Both the position numbers and the translations under genes were made by a program. Below the pieces are notes generated by a model. That model was not told where the DNA came from, did no database searches, and saw nothing but the letters and a program-made list of their open reading frames with translations. From Nocardioides jejuensis (GTDB lineage: Bacteria > Actinomycetota > Actinomycetes > Propionibacteriales > Nocardioidaceae), in the NCBI RefSeq assembly GCF_004337475.1, contig NZ_SJZJ01000007.1, positions 1 through 64,000 of the forward strand: a stretch of DNA of 64,000 bases. Reading direction: 5' to 3'. Every line of letters starts with the position of its first letter. The stretch's first letter is position 1. Shown one piece after another: positions 42,213 through 50,501 of this stretch.

Positions 42213-44720
42213 TCAGGCCGTGCGGCGTACGCCCGTGACGACGCCGGCGGCGCTGAAGTCGACGGCCATCCGGGCCTCGGTGCCGCCGGTGCCGGTGGCG
42301 CAGGTCGTGTAGGTCCGGCCGAGCCGCTCGTACGGCTGGCCGACCGCGTCGAGCACCTGACGCGTGGTCATGCCGGTCGTGACGGCCGTACGGAAGTCGG
42401 CGACGGTCTTGCGCAGGGGCGCGTTGCGGCAGGAGTCCGGTGCGACACCGACGGCGCGCTCCCACATCTCCAGGTACGCCTCTGCGCCGCGGCTCATGTC
42501 CTCCTTGAAGCCGACGCCCTGGGCGCCCGCGACGTGCGAGGCATCCTCGATCCAGTCGGGGTAGAGGCCGTACTGCGCGACGCCGTCGGTGTTGATGTCC
42601 CACACGCGCTGGCCGCTGACGCCCTTGTCGATCGTCACGCCGCCGAGGCCGGTGAAGGGGTAGGTGACCGGGTTGGTCGCGTTCGCGCCCCGCGGGGAGC
42701 CCTGGGCGCCGAAGCCGTTCATGTCCGCGCCGTAGCCGAAGCCGAAGTAGTAGCGCGGGTCGGCCCAGCCGAGGTGCTGCTTCCACTTGTCGACGAAGCC
42801 CGGTGAGTCGCCGGCGTACGGCGTGATGAAGCCACCGAGCTTGTAGATCCGCGGGTAGGCGTCCGGCGTGGACCAGGAGTGGCTGGACAGGATGCCCGGG
42901 TGGCGCCCGTCGGCGGCGGCCTGCTCGTAGAGGTCGAGGGCGGCGTTGCGGCCGTTGACGCTCATGTGGTCGGGGTCGAAGAGGATCCCGTTGTCGATCA
43001 TCTCGTTGAGCAGGCGCTTGCCGAGGTCGGTCAGGCCGCGGGCGTTGCAGTGCGGCCCGGGCGGGTACGCCGGCAGCGGCTGCGTCCCGGCGAGCCCGTA
43101 GAGCTGGCCGATGGCACCGAAGATCGCGTCCTGCTGCGGCAGGGCGCCGTCGGGAGCGGTCAGCGGACCCTGCAGCTTGTCGTGCTGGTCGGGGGCGTTG
43201 GTCGAGGGGCACGTCTTCATCTGCAGGAACGAGCCGGTGTTGATGAAGTTGCCGAGGTTGGTGATCGTGCCGGTCGTGCCGTCGTCGCCTGCGACGCCGG
43301 TCAGGGCGTTGTCGAACTTGTTGGTGATCTCCATCTGCCGCACGCCCATCGCCTTGACCTCCGCGAGGCCGGCGTCGAGCTGCGCCTGCGTGCAGGTCGA
43401 CTTGCCGAGGTGCACGTTGCAGCCGAACGGCACCGACGTCTCGATGCCCATGATCACCGCGAGCTTGCCGCTGTTGATCACCTCGCGCGCCTGGAACGGA
43501 TCGGTGACGATGCGGTACCACCCGCGACCCGGACCGCCGTACTGCGCGTCGATGTAGTCCTGCAGCTTCCACATGTCCTTCGCCTGGCGGCGGATGGACT
43601 GCATGTCGTTGCAGCTGTTCTTCTTCAGCGGGTAGAGCTCGCACAGGACGTTGTTCTCGACGAGCAGGTTCGTGTAGACGCGCAGGCCGCCGCGCCACGA
43701 GCGCTCGAGCCACTTCCAGTAGACGCCCTGGTGGGTCAGCGAGTGCGGGTTCGGCCAGTCCTTGAAGGTCGGCCAGCCGACCGGGTCGTGGCCCGTGCCC
43801 GGCGTACGGCCGGCGAGGAAGTCGTCGAGCACGGCGCCCTTGCCGTTGGCGACCTGGTGGTCGGGGCAGTCCACGAGCGCGTACGGCGCGCCGTAACGCG
43901 ACCACGGCGGGCTGCAGATGACCCGTCCGCCGAGGAACTCGTGGCTCATCCCGTGCGTGTGCGGGTCGACGTAGCCGCGGACCTCCTGGAAGGAGCTGGT
44001 GCCGGCGAACGGGTCGCCGGTGACATCCGTGTCGACCTCCGGGTACGGCGTGCAGCCCGTCGTCGTCGCCAGCGCGAACGCCGACGCGGTGCCGAGGTTG
44101 AGGCCGTTGGTCGCCGTGCGGTGCAGCGCCTTGCCGTTGGCCAGCGTGAACGTGAAGGCGCCCGTGCTCGTGCGCTGGACGGTCCAGTCCGTCCACGTCG
44201 AGGGCTTGGCGACCGGGTTGACGGCGTTGAGCAGGTTGCCGCCGAGGAACTTCTTGTCCGGCGTCCACAGCAGATAGCTGCCGAGGTCGGTGGCCTGGAA
44301 GAGGTACTTCTTGCCGTTGAGCGTGTAGCAGCCGCCGGCCATCGCGTAGCGGTCCTCCGGCACGGCCAGGCGCGGGCGGCCGAGCGTTGCCGTGGTCAGC
44401 GTCGGGTCGGGCATGGCGCGCTCGGACTCGACGTACGCCTCGGACGCGGCGCGCTGCGCATCGGTGGTCGGGTCGGTGGCCGTCGCTGCCTCGGGGGAGC
44501 GGCTGAGCGCGTTCTTCACGGCCAGGTCGTTCTCGTTGTGCTCGGCCGCGGCCTGGAGCGCGAGGAGGGTGCCCGTCGTCGCGTGCATCGACCCGATCGG
44601 GTTACCGGGAGCGGCGGCGTCGCTGCCACCGCCGATGCCGCCGAGGGCAGCGGCGACGACGGTCGTCAGCGCGACGGCGCTGGCGACTCCGAGGCGAACG
44701 AGGCGTGGGTCGCGGCCCAT
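42213..44720 (-). CDS. Secreted M19-like metal-dependent hydrolase (renal dipeptidase fold)
   Basis: 835 aa. A signal peptide (about 10-45) with a Gly/Ala-rich end precedes a domain at about 100-215 of unknown type. The TIM-barrel-like hydrolase starts near 235 with the metal pair HTHG. GIETSVPFG near 415 carries a metal Glu, and FDPDHMS near 570 and SSHSWS near 600 carry later His residues, as in M19 dipeptidases. The last 90 residues form a small domain with two cysteines. It is probably an extracellular hydrolase acting on a peptide or amide; the substrate is unknown. The start at 44720 has AAGGAG upstream. Confidence 0.8.
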   Translation of the reverse strand: MGRDPRLVRLGVASAVALTTVVAAALGGIGGGSDAAAPGNPIGSMHATTGTLLALQAAAEHNENDLAVKNALSRSPEAATATDPTTDAQRAASEAYVESERAMPDPTLTTATLGRPRLAVPEDRYAMAGGCYTLNGKKYLFQATDLGSYLLWTPDKKFLGGNLLNAVNPVAKPSTWTDWTVQRTSTGAFTFTLANGKALHRTATNGLNLGTASAFALATTTGCTPYPEVDTDVTGDPFAGTSSFQEVRGYVDPHTHGMSHEFLGGRVICSPPWSRYGAPYALVDCPDHQVANGKGAVLDDFLAGRTPGTGHDPVGWPTFKDWPNPHSLTHQGVYWKWLERSWRGGLRVYTNLLVENNVLCELYPLKKNSCNDMQSIRRQAKDMWKLQDYIDAQYGGPGRGWYRIVTDPFQAREVINSGKLAVIMGIETSVPFGCNVHLGKSTCTQAQLDAGLAEVKAMGVRQMEITNKFDNALTGVAGDDGTTGTITNLGNFINTGSFLQMKTCPSTNAPDQHDKLQGPLTAPDGALPQQDAIFGAIGQLYGLAGTQPLPAYPPGPHCNARGLTDLGKRLLNEMIDNGILFDPDHMSVNGRNAALDLYEQAAADGRHPGILSSHSWSTPDAYPRIYKLGGFITPYAGDSPGFVDKWKQHLGWADPRYYFGFGYGADMNGFGAQGSPRGANATNPVTYPFTGLGGVTIDKGVSGQRVWDINTDGVAQYGLYPDWIEDASHVAGAQGVGFKEDMSRGAEAYLEMWERAVGVAPDSCRNAPLRKTVADFRTAVTTGMTTRQVLDAVGQPYERLGRTYTTCATGTGGTEARMAVDFSAAGVVTGVRRTA

Positions 44721-44763
44721 GGGCACTCCTTGGCGTTGCAAATTGTGACGACGGTCATATTCG

Positions 44764-46038
44764 TCAACGTGCAGGGCCAGCAGTGGTAACGCGGTGATTC
44801 ACAAAGCTTGGGACCGCGATTGACGCAACGACCACGAGCGCCACGACCAGGATTCCGCCACCGGCTGCCGCTGCCGCGGCACCGGTGAGCGCGGCCGCAC
44901 CGCCGTGGACGACGTCCGCGATGCGCGGGCCGCCGGCGACGACGACCACGAAGACTCCCTGCAGGCGCCCGCGCATCTCGTCTGTCGCGGCGGTCTGCAG
45001 CATCGAGGTCCGGAACGCCGCGGACACGATGTCGGCCGCTCCGCCGATGGCCAGGAAGAGCGCCGCCACCCAGATCACGACGTGCGGCGACCAGGAGGCG
45101 AAGAGGCAGGCCACGCCGAAGCCGGTCATCGCGAGGCCCCACACGATGATCGCGGCCACCACCGCGACACCCTGGCGCGTGACGCGCGAGACCCAGCCGC
45201 TGAGAATGCCGCCGACGACCGCGCCGGCCGGGATCGCGGCGAACAGGAGCGCGAACGCGAAGCCGCCGCCGTCGTGCGGCCCCTCGAAGGCCTGGTCGGC
45301 GAGCTGGGGGAAGAGCGCCCGCGGCATGCCGAAGACCATCGCGATCAGATCGACGACGAACGACATCAGCAGCACCGGCTGTGTCGCCAGGTAGCCGAAC
45401 CCGTCGATGACGCTGCGCAGGCCGGGGCTTCCGCTGACCCCCGCCACCGGCATCCGGGGGAAGGTGCTCACCGCCCAGAGCGGAGCGAGGAGGAACACGG
45501 CGTCGATCGCGTAGAGCCAGGCGTAACCGGTGAGGGGGAGCAGCACGCCCGCAAGGAGCGGCCCGGCGACCGCACCCGCGGTGAAGACGGTCATGCCGAG
45601 CGCGTTCGCGGCGGGCAGGAGCTCGTCGGGAAGCAGGCGCGGCAGGACTGCGCCGAGGGTCGGTGACGACACCGCGAAGAACGCCTGCTGGACCGCGAAG
45701 ACGACGAGCAGCGACCACGGCCCCGCCGTACCGGTGGCGGAGAGGGCCCAGAAGAGCGCGCTCGTCGCCATCAGGCCGAGCGTCGTGACCTGCAGGATCG
45801 TGCGGCGGTCGAGGTGGTCGGCGAGCGCGCCGCCCCAGAGGCCGAAGACGACGAGCGGCACGAGGCCGAAGAGACCGGTCAGGCCGACGTACGCGCTGGA
45901 GCCGGTGAGTGCGTAGATCTGCGCCGGCACGGCGACGACGGTGAGCTGCGCGCCCACCATGCTGATCAGGTTGGCCGTGAAGAGCCTGCGGTACGCCGGC
46001 ACGCGCAGCGGCCGGACGTCGGCCAGGATCCCCTTCAC
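44764..46038 (-). CDS. MFS transporter
   Basis: 424 aa with about 12 membrane helices; the N-terminal MFS motif is GALADHLDRRT near 72. Resembles the MFS_3/enterobactin-exporter-like group. GTG start at 46038 overlaps the TGA of the upstream MFS gene (GTGA), so both transporters come from one transcript and may export related compounds. The substrate is unknown. It ends 43 bp before the divergent-looking start region of the M19 gene, which is on the same strand. Confidence 0.82.
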   Translation of the reverse strand: MKGILADVRPLRVPAYRRLFTANLISMVGAQLTVVAVPAQIYALTGSSAYVGLTGLFGLVPLVVFGLWGGALADHLDRRTILQVTTLGLMATSALFWALSATGTAGPWSLLVVFAVQQAFFAVSSPTLGAVLPRLLPDELLPAANALGMTVFTAGAVAGPLLAGVLLPLTGYAWLYAIDAVFLLAPLWAVSTFPRMPVAGVSGSPGLRSVIDGFGYLATQPVLLMSFVVDLIAMVFGMPRALFPQLADQAFEGPHDGGGFAFALLFAAIPAGAVVGGILSGWVSRVTRQGVAVVAAIIVWGLAMTGFGVACLFASWSPHVVIWVAALFLAIGGAADIVSAAFRTSMLQTAATDEMRGRLQGVFVVVVAGGPRIADVVHGGAAALTGAAAAAAGGGILVVALVVVASIAVPSFVNHRVTTAGPAR

Positions 46039-47234
46039 GCCAGCGGCCTCTCGCCGCGGACCGGCACCAGCGGGATCGCCGCCAGCGGGAAGAGGGCCGA
46101 CAGTGCGAACGTCGCCGGGTGCCCGAGGTGCGTGATGCTCGCTCCAGCGATCGGTGCGCACAGCGCAGCGGTGAGGTACTGCGCCGTGTTCTGTACGCCG
46201 AGGGCGCGGCCGCTCCAGTAGGGCCCCGCCCGCTCCGCGGTCGCCGTGAAGGCGAGGCCGTTGTCGGCGACGGTGATCGTGGTGGCGGCGGCCAGGAGCA
46301 GGATGCTCACCGCCCAGCCGAGCCATGCGGTCAGGCCGAGCAGGGCCATCGACACGACCGCCGCGATCGCGATCCAGCGCATGGGCTGCATCCGCCCGCC
46401 CACGACATCGGAGAGCTGGCCGCTGGCGATCCGGCCGAGGGCGCCGGCGAGCTGGGTGGCTGCCACGAGCAGGCCGGCCTGGGCCGGTGCCCAGCCGCGG
46501 TCGTCGAGGAGCCAGACGAGTGCGTAGGTCCACACCAGGAACTGCGGCACCACCAGCAGGATGCTGGCGACGTGGATCCGCTGCAGGTAGCTGCTGCCGC
46601 GGTAGGGGTTGGCGGTGTGCTCGATCGCGCGCTCGGGGCGTGGGGGATCGAGCACGATGACGAGGACAGCTGCCGCTGCGGCCAGCGCGGCGATCGGCGA
46701 GACCGCCAGCGCGGCCGCGACGCCTTCGTGCGCGGATATGACCGGGATCGATACGGCGGCGATGCCGACGCCCGCGGGCTGGGCCATCTGCCGGATGCCC
46801 ATCGCGAGGCCACGGCGTTCGGGCGGGAACCAGCCCACCACCACGCGTCCGCCCGCGCTCGACGTGCTCGCGGCGAACGCGCCTGCGAGGAAGAGCGTCG
46901 CGCCCAGGGCTGCGGTGCCGTCGACCAGGGTGGCGGCCACTCCGGCGAGTGCCGTGCCCCCGAGGCCGGCCAGCAGGACCGCGCGCTCGCCGACGCGGTC
47001 GACGGCCGCGCCCCAGAGCAGGAGCGTGCAGAGAACGCCGATCAGCGGCAGTGCCGCGACCGTGCCCGCCTGCGTGAGGCTGAGCCCGCGGTCGTGCACC
47101 AGCACCGGGATCAGGAACGCCGCGCCGTTGATCGCGACGCTCGCCGCGGCCTGCGCTGCGGTGCTGACGGCCAGCATCGCCCACCGCCGGCGCTCGCTCA
47201 CCGTCCGCGCAGCGGAGGCGGTGACGGTGGACAT
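46035..47234 (-). CDS. MFS transporter
   Basis: 399 aa with 12 predicted helices. The MFS signature between helices 2 and 3 is AAVDRVGER near 72 and a second lies at RGLAMGIRQ near 137. NNP/CynX-type features such as WFPPERRG suggest an anion or small-molecule transporter. The ATG at 47234 has GGAGA 9-12 nt upstream; an ATG three codons earlier is less likely. It is the first gene of a two-transporter operon. Confidence 0.82.
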   Translation of the reverse strand: MSTVTASAARTVSERRRWAMLAVSTAAQAAASVAINGAAFLIPVLVHDRGLSLTQAGTVAALPLIGVLCTLLLWGAAVDRVGERAVLLAGLGGTALAGVAATLVDGTAALGATLFLAGAFAASTSSAGGRVVVGWFPPERRGLAMGIRQMAQPAGVGIAAVSIPVISAHEGVAAALAVSPIAALAAAAAVLVIVLDPPRPERAIEHTANPYRGSSYLQRIHVASILLVVPQFLVWTYALVWLLDDRGWAPAQAGLLVAATQLAGALGRIASGQLSDVVGGRMQPMRWIAIAAVVSMALLGLTAWLGWAVSILLLAAATTITVADNGLAFTATAERAGPYWSGRALGVQNTAQYLTAALCAPIAGASITHLGHPATFALSALFPLAAIPLVPVRGERPLA

Positions 47235-47301
47235 GGCAACCATTCTCCGACGGCCGTCCACCGGTTTGTACGCCGGGTGGCTCGCTGTGCCGGTCAGTCA
47301 G

Positions 47302-47362
47302 GCGCTACCGATCAGTACGGCCCCTGCCAGCCCCGAAAAAGGGCGCTACTGATCGGTATCGC
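47302..47362. terminator. Terminator-like inverted repeat
   Basis: A 22-bp stem with three mismatches (47302-47323 with 47341-47362) and a 17-nt loop. It begins 3 bp past the stop of the phosphatase gene and precedes the MFS operon. Confidence 0.6.
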
Positions 47363-47364
47363 GC

Positions 47365-47829
47365 TTACGCCGGCGGGCGGCCGCTGGCGACGACGCGTGC
47401 GCGGCTCGTCCAGCCGCCGTCGAACTCGAGCACCGCGACGGCCGACGTCGGCAGCTCCACGCTGTCGCCGGTCAGCTCCGCGACGAGCTCCTCGAGCGCA
47501 GGGTTGTGGCCGACGAGGGCGACGGTCGTGGCCGCCTCGGGGAGCGCGTGGACGACGGCGACGAGGTCGCGTCCCCATGCGGCGTACACGCGGTCGTCGG
47601 TGCGGACCTCGGGAACGCTGTCGAGGGAGTCGGCGAGGATCTGCCAGGTCTGCTGCGCCCGGAGGGCGGGGGAGACGACGGCGAGGTCGATGACCGGGTG
47701 GCGCTCCGCGATCCACGCGGCCGACTCGGGCATCTGACGGAGTCCGCGCTTGGCCAGCGGCCGCTCGAGGTCGGGCTCGTCGCCGGCCCAGTCCGACTTC
47801 CCGTGTCGTACGACGATCAGCGTGCGCAT
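47365..47829 (-). CDS. SixA-type histidine phosphatase
   Basis: 154 aa. The RHG active-site motif is near residue 8 (VVRHGKSDW), with the second His in VGHNPALEE near 104. SixA removes phosphate from phosphohistidine, for example on a phosphotransfer protein; other members of the branch act on small molecules. It lacks a signal peptide. A -10-like hexamer lies 6 nt upstream of the ATG. Confidence 0.88.
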   Translation of the reverse strand: MRTLIVVRHGKSDWAGDEPDLERPLAKRGLRQMPESAAWIAERHPVIDLAVVSPALRAQQTWQILADSLDSVPEVRTDDRVYAAWGRDLVAVVHALPEAATTVALVGHNPALEELVAELTGDSVELPTSAVAVLEFDGGWTSRARVVASGRPPA

Positions 47830-48026
47830 GGCAGAAGCGTGCCACGCCGGTGCTGCTGGATCGAAGGCGCGCCCCCGTGCTGTGACGCCAGGTACGGCAG
47901 GTCCCCGAGGGCGACGCGCGCCACGCGGCGAGTCTTGCTCGACACGCCGTTGCGGGTCGGGCCGGCTGCCCGATCTGCCGTAGTTGGCGCCGCTGCCTTG
48001 AGTGGCACGAGCGGCGAACGACGTCC

Positions 48027-48770
48027 TCAGGAGACCTGAGAGACCGGCTTCGCTGCCTGAGCGAAGATCTCGGCCGGCGTGTCGAGGGAGCCCACGAAGG
48101 TGGCTTCGGCGTCCCCTAGTGCGGGGAACCGCACCTTGCCCGCGACGACGTCTCCGAAGAGCGTTGCCTGGAGTGCAGGCACGACGAGGCTGCGGCCGTC
48201 GCTGATCGTCTGATGATCAAGCACCACCAGGACGTCATCGAGCCCGGCGATGCTGTCCTTGAACTTGTCGATGTCGGTTGCGCCCGTCAGCCACAGCGCA
48301 ACCTGCACGGGTGTGTTCGACGTGCCCGTCTGCTTCTCCACGTCGATCGTGACGACGACGTAGCCCCACATCATCTCGGGTTCGCGGAGGCCCACCTTGC
48401 GGGTGGGTCCGTCACCTCCGCCCTTTTGGCGGAACCCGTCGCCGTCATCGACCTTGATGACGTGCCCGAGCACAATCGCGTCGCTGATCGGGATGTACTT
48501 CCGCGACAGCCCGAGAAGGTGCATGCGGTTCGGAAGGGCGTCGGCAAGCGACCTCGCGCCGGGCAGGCTGCCACCGGGGTCGACGCGACCGGCCATCTGA
48601 TCGAACGCGTAGGTGCCGGCCTGCTCAGCCTCCGGCGAGCGGGCCGAGCCGCATGCCGCGGTTGCCAGGGAGATGGTTGCCGCCAGCAGCACTCCGCCAA
48701 CGATGGAGCGGTTGATGAGCCCCGCCTGGACGGTTCGCTTCCCTGCCGGCTGATCTGACGTCATGGCCAT
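48027..48770 (-). CDS. Lipoprotein of unknown function
   Basis: 247 aa. Residues about 20-42 are hydrophobic and end in ATAAC, a lipobox, so the protein is exported and lipid-anchored. The mature region has no recognised domain; it includes VLGHVIKVDDGDG and VTIDVEKQTG strands, and looks like a beta-rich binding domain. The start at 48770 is preceded by GGGGG 5-9 nt upstream; an internal ATG two codons later is also possible. Confidence 0.72.
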   Translation of the reverse strand: MAMTSDQPAGKRTVQAGLINRSIVGGVLLAATISLATAACGSARSPEAEQAGTYAFDQMAGRVDPGGSLPGARSLADALPNRMHLLGLSRKYIPISDAIVLGHVIKVDDGDGFRQKGGGDGPTRKVGLREPEMMWGYVVVTIDVEKQTGTSNTPVQVALWLTGATDIDKFKDSIAGLDDVLVVLDHQTISDGRSLVVPALQATLFGDVVAGKVRFPALGDAEATFVGSLDTPAEIFAQAAKPVSQVS

Positions 48771-48848
48771 CTGACGCCCCCGCTCTCTGTCCGGTTCCAG
48801 CGTGCCTGTCACGTCTCTGCGCGCCACCGCCCCGCCCGGAAATGCAGT

Positions 48849-48880
48849 GAGGGGCCGGACCCTTGCGGATCCGGCCCCTC
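48849..48880. terminator. Terminator of tRNA-Pro
   Basis: A perfect 11-bp stem (48849-48859 with 48870-48880) and 10-nt loop, 6 nt after the tRNA 3' end on the minus strand. Confidence 0.8.
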
Positions 48881-48886
48881 GACCTG

Positions 48887-48960
<74 letters not shown>

Positions 48961-49034
48961 ATCGCGAACCACTTGGGCTCACGAGCAGTGGAGCATACCG
49001 GGTCCGGAGCCGTGCCCTGAAATCGGGTCTCGGG

Positions 49035-49958
49035 TCAGCGTGCGACGAGCGTCAGGAGGGTCGTCTCGGGGCGGCAGGCGACGCGGAACCGGACGTACGG
49101 ATTGGTGCCCAGCCCGGCGGAGACGTGCAGCCAGGAGGAGCCCGGGTCACCGGGCAGGGAGTCGGCGGGGTGGCGGTGCAGGCCCTTGGCACGAGCGGGT
49201 TCGAGGTCGCAGTTGGTCGTGAGCGCGCCATGCCAGGGCAGGCAGACCTGCCCGCCGTGCGTGTGGCCGGCGATGATCGCGTCATAGCCCTGGTCCGCGA
49301 AGCGATCCAGCGCCCGGAGGTACGGCGCGTGGACGACGCCGAGTCGCAGGTCGGCGTCGAGGGGTGCAGCGCCTACGGAGTCGAGCTCGTCGCGGGTGAT
49401 GTGCGGGTCGTCGAGCCCGGCGAACGCGATCTCCTCGCCGTTGACCCGCAGGCGTCCGCCGCGGTTGGAGAGGTCGAGCCAGCCCGCGTCGGTGAAGCCC
49501 TCCACGAGCTCGCCCCACGGCAGCTGCGCGCGGTCGATGTGGCGGACGCCGTCGTCGGGCAGGAGGTACTTGAGCGGGTTGCGCATGCCGGGGTCGAAGT
49601 AGTCGTTGGAGCCGAGCACGAAGACACCGGGACGCTCCATCAGCGGCGCGAAGGCGTCGAGGGCGAACGGCACCGCCCGCATGTGCGAGAGGTTGTCGCC
49701 GGTGTTGATCACGAGGTCGGGATCGAGCGCGGCCAGCGAGCGGACGAAGTCACGCTTCCTGGTCTGCCCCGGCGTCAGGTGCATGTCGCTGACGTGGAGG
49801 ACCCGCAGTGGAGCGTGATCTGGCGGGAGGACCGGGACTGTCACGCGCCGCACGGTGTAGGCCCGCGCTTCGCACGCTGCGTACGTCGCCAGGGCGGCGC
49901 CGGCGACCGTGCCTGCGGCCAGGACGCCGCCGGCGAGCCGGAAACCGCTGGGGGACAT
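49035..49958 (-). CDS. Membrane-anchored calcineurin-like metallophosphoesterase
   Basis: 307 aa. A membrane helix at about 8-28 is followed by an extracytoplasmic or cytoplasmic phosphoesterase domain: HVSDMHL near 55, NTGDNLSH near 86, GSNDYF near 118, AGHTHGGQ near 234. These residues form the two-metal site. The substrate is unknown; relatives hydrolyse UDP-diacylglucosamine or other phosphoesters. The start is 27 bp from the divergent yqeY gene. Confidence 0.88.
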   Translation of the reverse strand: MSPSGFRLAGGVLAAGTVAGAALATYAACEARAYTVRRVTVPVLPPDHAPLRVLHVSDMHLTPGQTRKRDFVRSLAALDPDLVINTGDNLSHMRAVPFALDAFAPLMERPGVFVLGSNDYFDPGMRNPLKYLLPDDGVRHIDRAQLPWGELVEGFTDAGWLDLSNRGGRLRVNGEEIAFAGLDDPHITRDELDSVGAAPLDADLRLGVVHAPYLRALDRFADQGYDAIIAGHTHGGQVCLPWHGALTTNCDLEPARAKGLHRHPADSLPGDPGSSWLHVSAGLGTNPYVRFRVACRPETTLLTLVAR

Positions 49959-49972
49959 ACGTCGAAGGCTGC

Positions 49973-49978
49973 CACAAT
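49973..49978 (+). promoter_or_regulatory. -10 hexamer of leaderless yqeY mRNA
   Basis: CACAAT lies 7 nt before the ATG at 49986 in the 27-bp divergent gap. Confidence 0.45.
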
Positions 49979-49985
49979 GGCCCGC

Positions 49986-50444
49986 ATGAGTGCTCTGAAG
50001 GACCAGCTCCGCGCCGACCTGACCACCGCGATGAAGGCGCGTGACAAGGAGACGTCCGGCACGCTCCGCATGATCATGACGTCCATCGGCGCTGCCGAGG
50101 TCGCCGGCAAGGACCGGGTCGAGCTCTCCGACGAGCAGGTCCTCGCGGTGCTGACGACCGAGGCCAAGAAGCGGCGCGAGGCCGCAGCGGCGTTCAACGA
50201 GGGTGGCCGCACCGAGATGGCCGAGAAGGAGCGCGCCGAGCTCGCCGTCATCGTGACCTACCTGCCCGAGCAGCTCACCGCCGAGCAGATCTCCGACATC
50301 GTCGCGAAGGCGATCGAGCAGACCGGTGCTGCCGCCGAGGGGCCGCGCGCGATGGGCAAGGTCATGGGCATCGTCCAGCCGCAGGTCAAGGGCCGCGCCG
50401 ACGGCGGTGCCGTCGCCGCTGAGGTGAAGAAGCAGCTCGGCTGA
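49986..50444 (+). CDS. yqeY: GatB/YqeY domain protein
   Basis: 152 aa, the standard size. It has the N-terminal helical part (MSALKDQLRADLTTAMKARD) and the C-terminal GatB/YqeY tail domain with YLPEQLTAEQI near 95 and VMGIVQPQVKGRADGG near 125. The family resembles the tRNA-binding tail of the Glu-tRNA(Gln) amidotransferase subunit, but its own role is unclear. Leaderless promoter as described. A long terminator hairpin follows. Confidence 0.92.
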   Translation: MSALKDQLRADLTTAMKARDKETSGTLRMIMTSIGAAEVAGKDRVELSDEQVLAVLTTEAKKRREAAAAFNEGGRTEMAEKERAELAVIVTYLPEQLTAEQISDIVAKAIEQTGAAAEGPRAMGKVMGIVQPQVKGRADGGAVAAEVKKQLG

Positions 50445-50460
50445 CGCGACCAACGAGACG

Positions 50461-50498
50461 ACGAAGGGGCGCGGACCGCATGGTCCGCGCCCCTTCGT
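50461..50498. terminator. Bidirectional terminator hairpin
   Basis: Perfect 17-bp arms (50461-50477 and 50482-50498) with GCAT loop, between convergent yqeY and the penicillin-binding protein gene. Confidence 0.85.
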
Positions 50499-50501
50499 GC
50501 G

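Noticed and set aside
47830..48026. A short gene between the phosphatase and the lipoprotein
   Set aside because: Frames here are Arg/Ala-rich shadows without a start signal.
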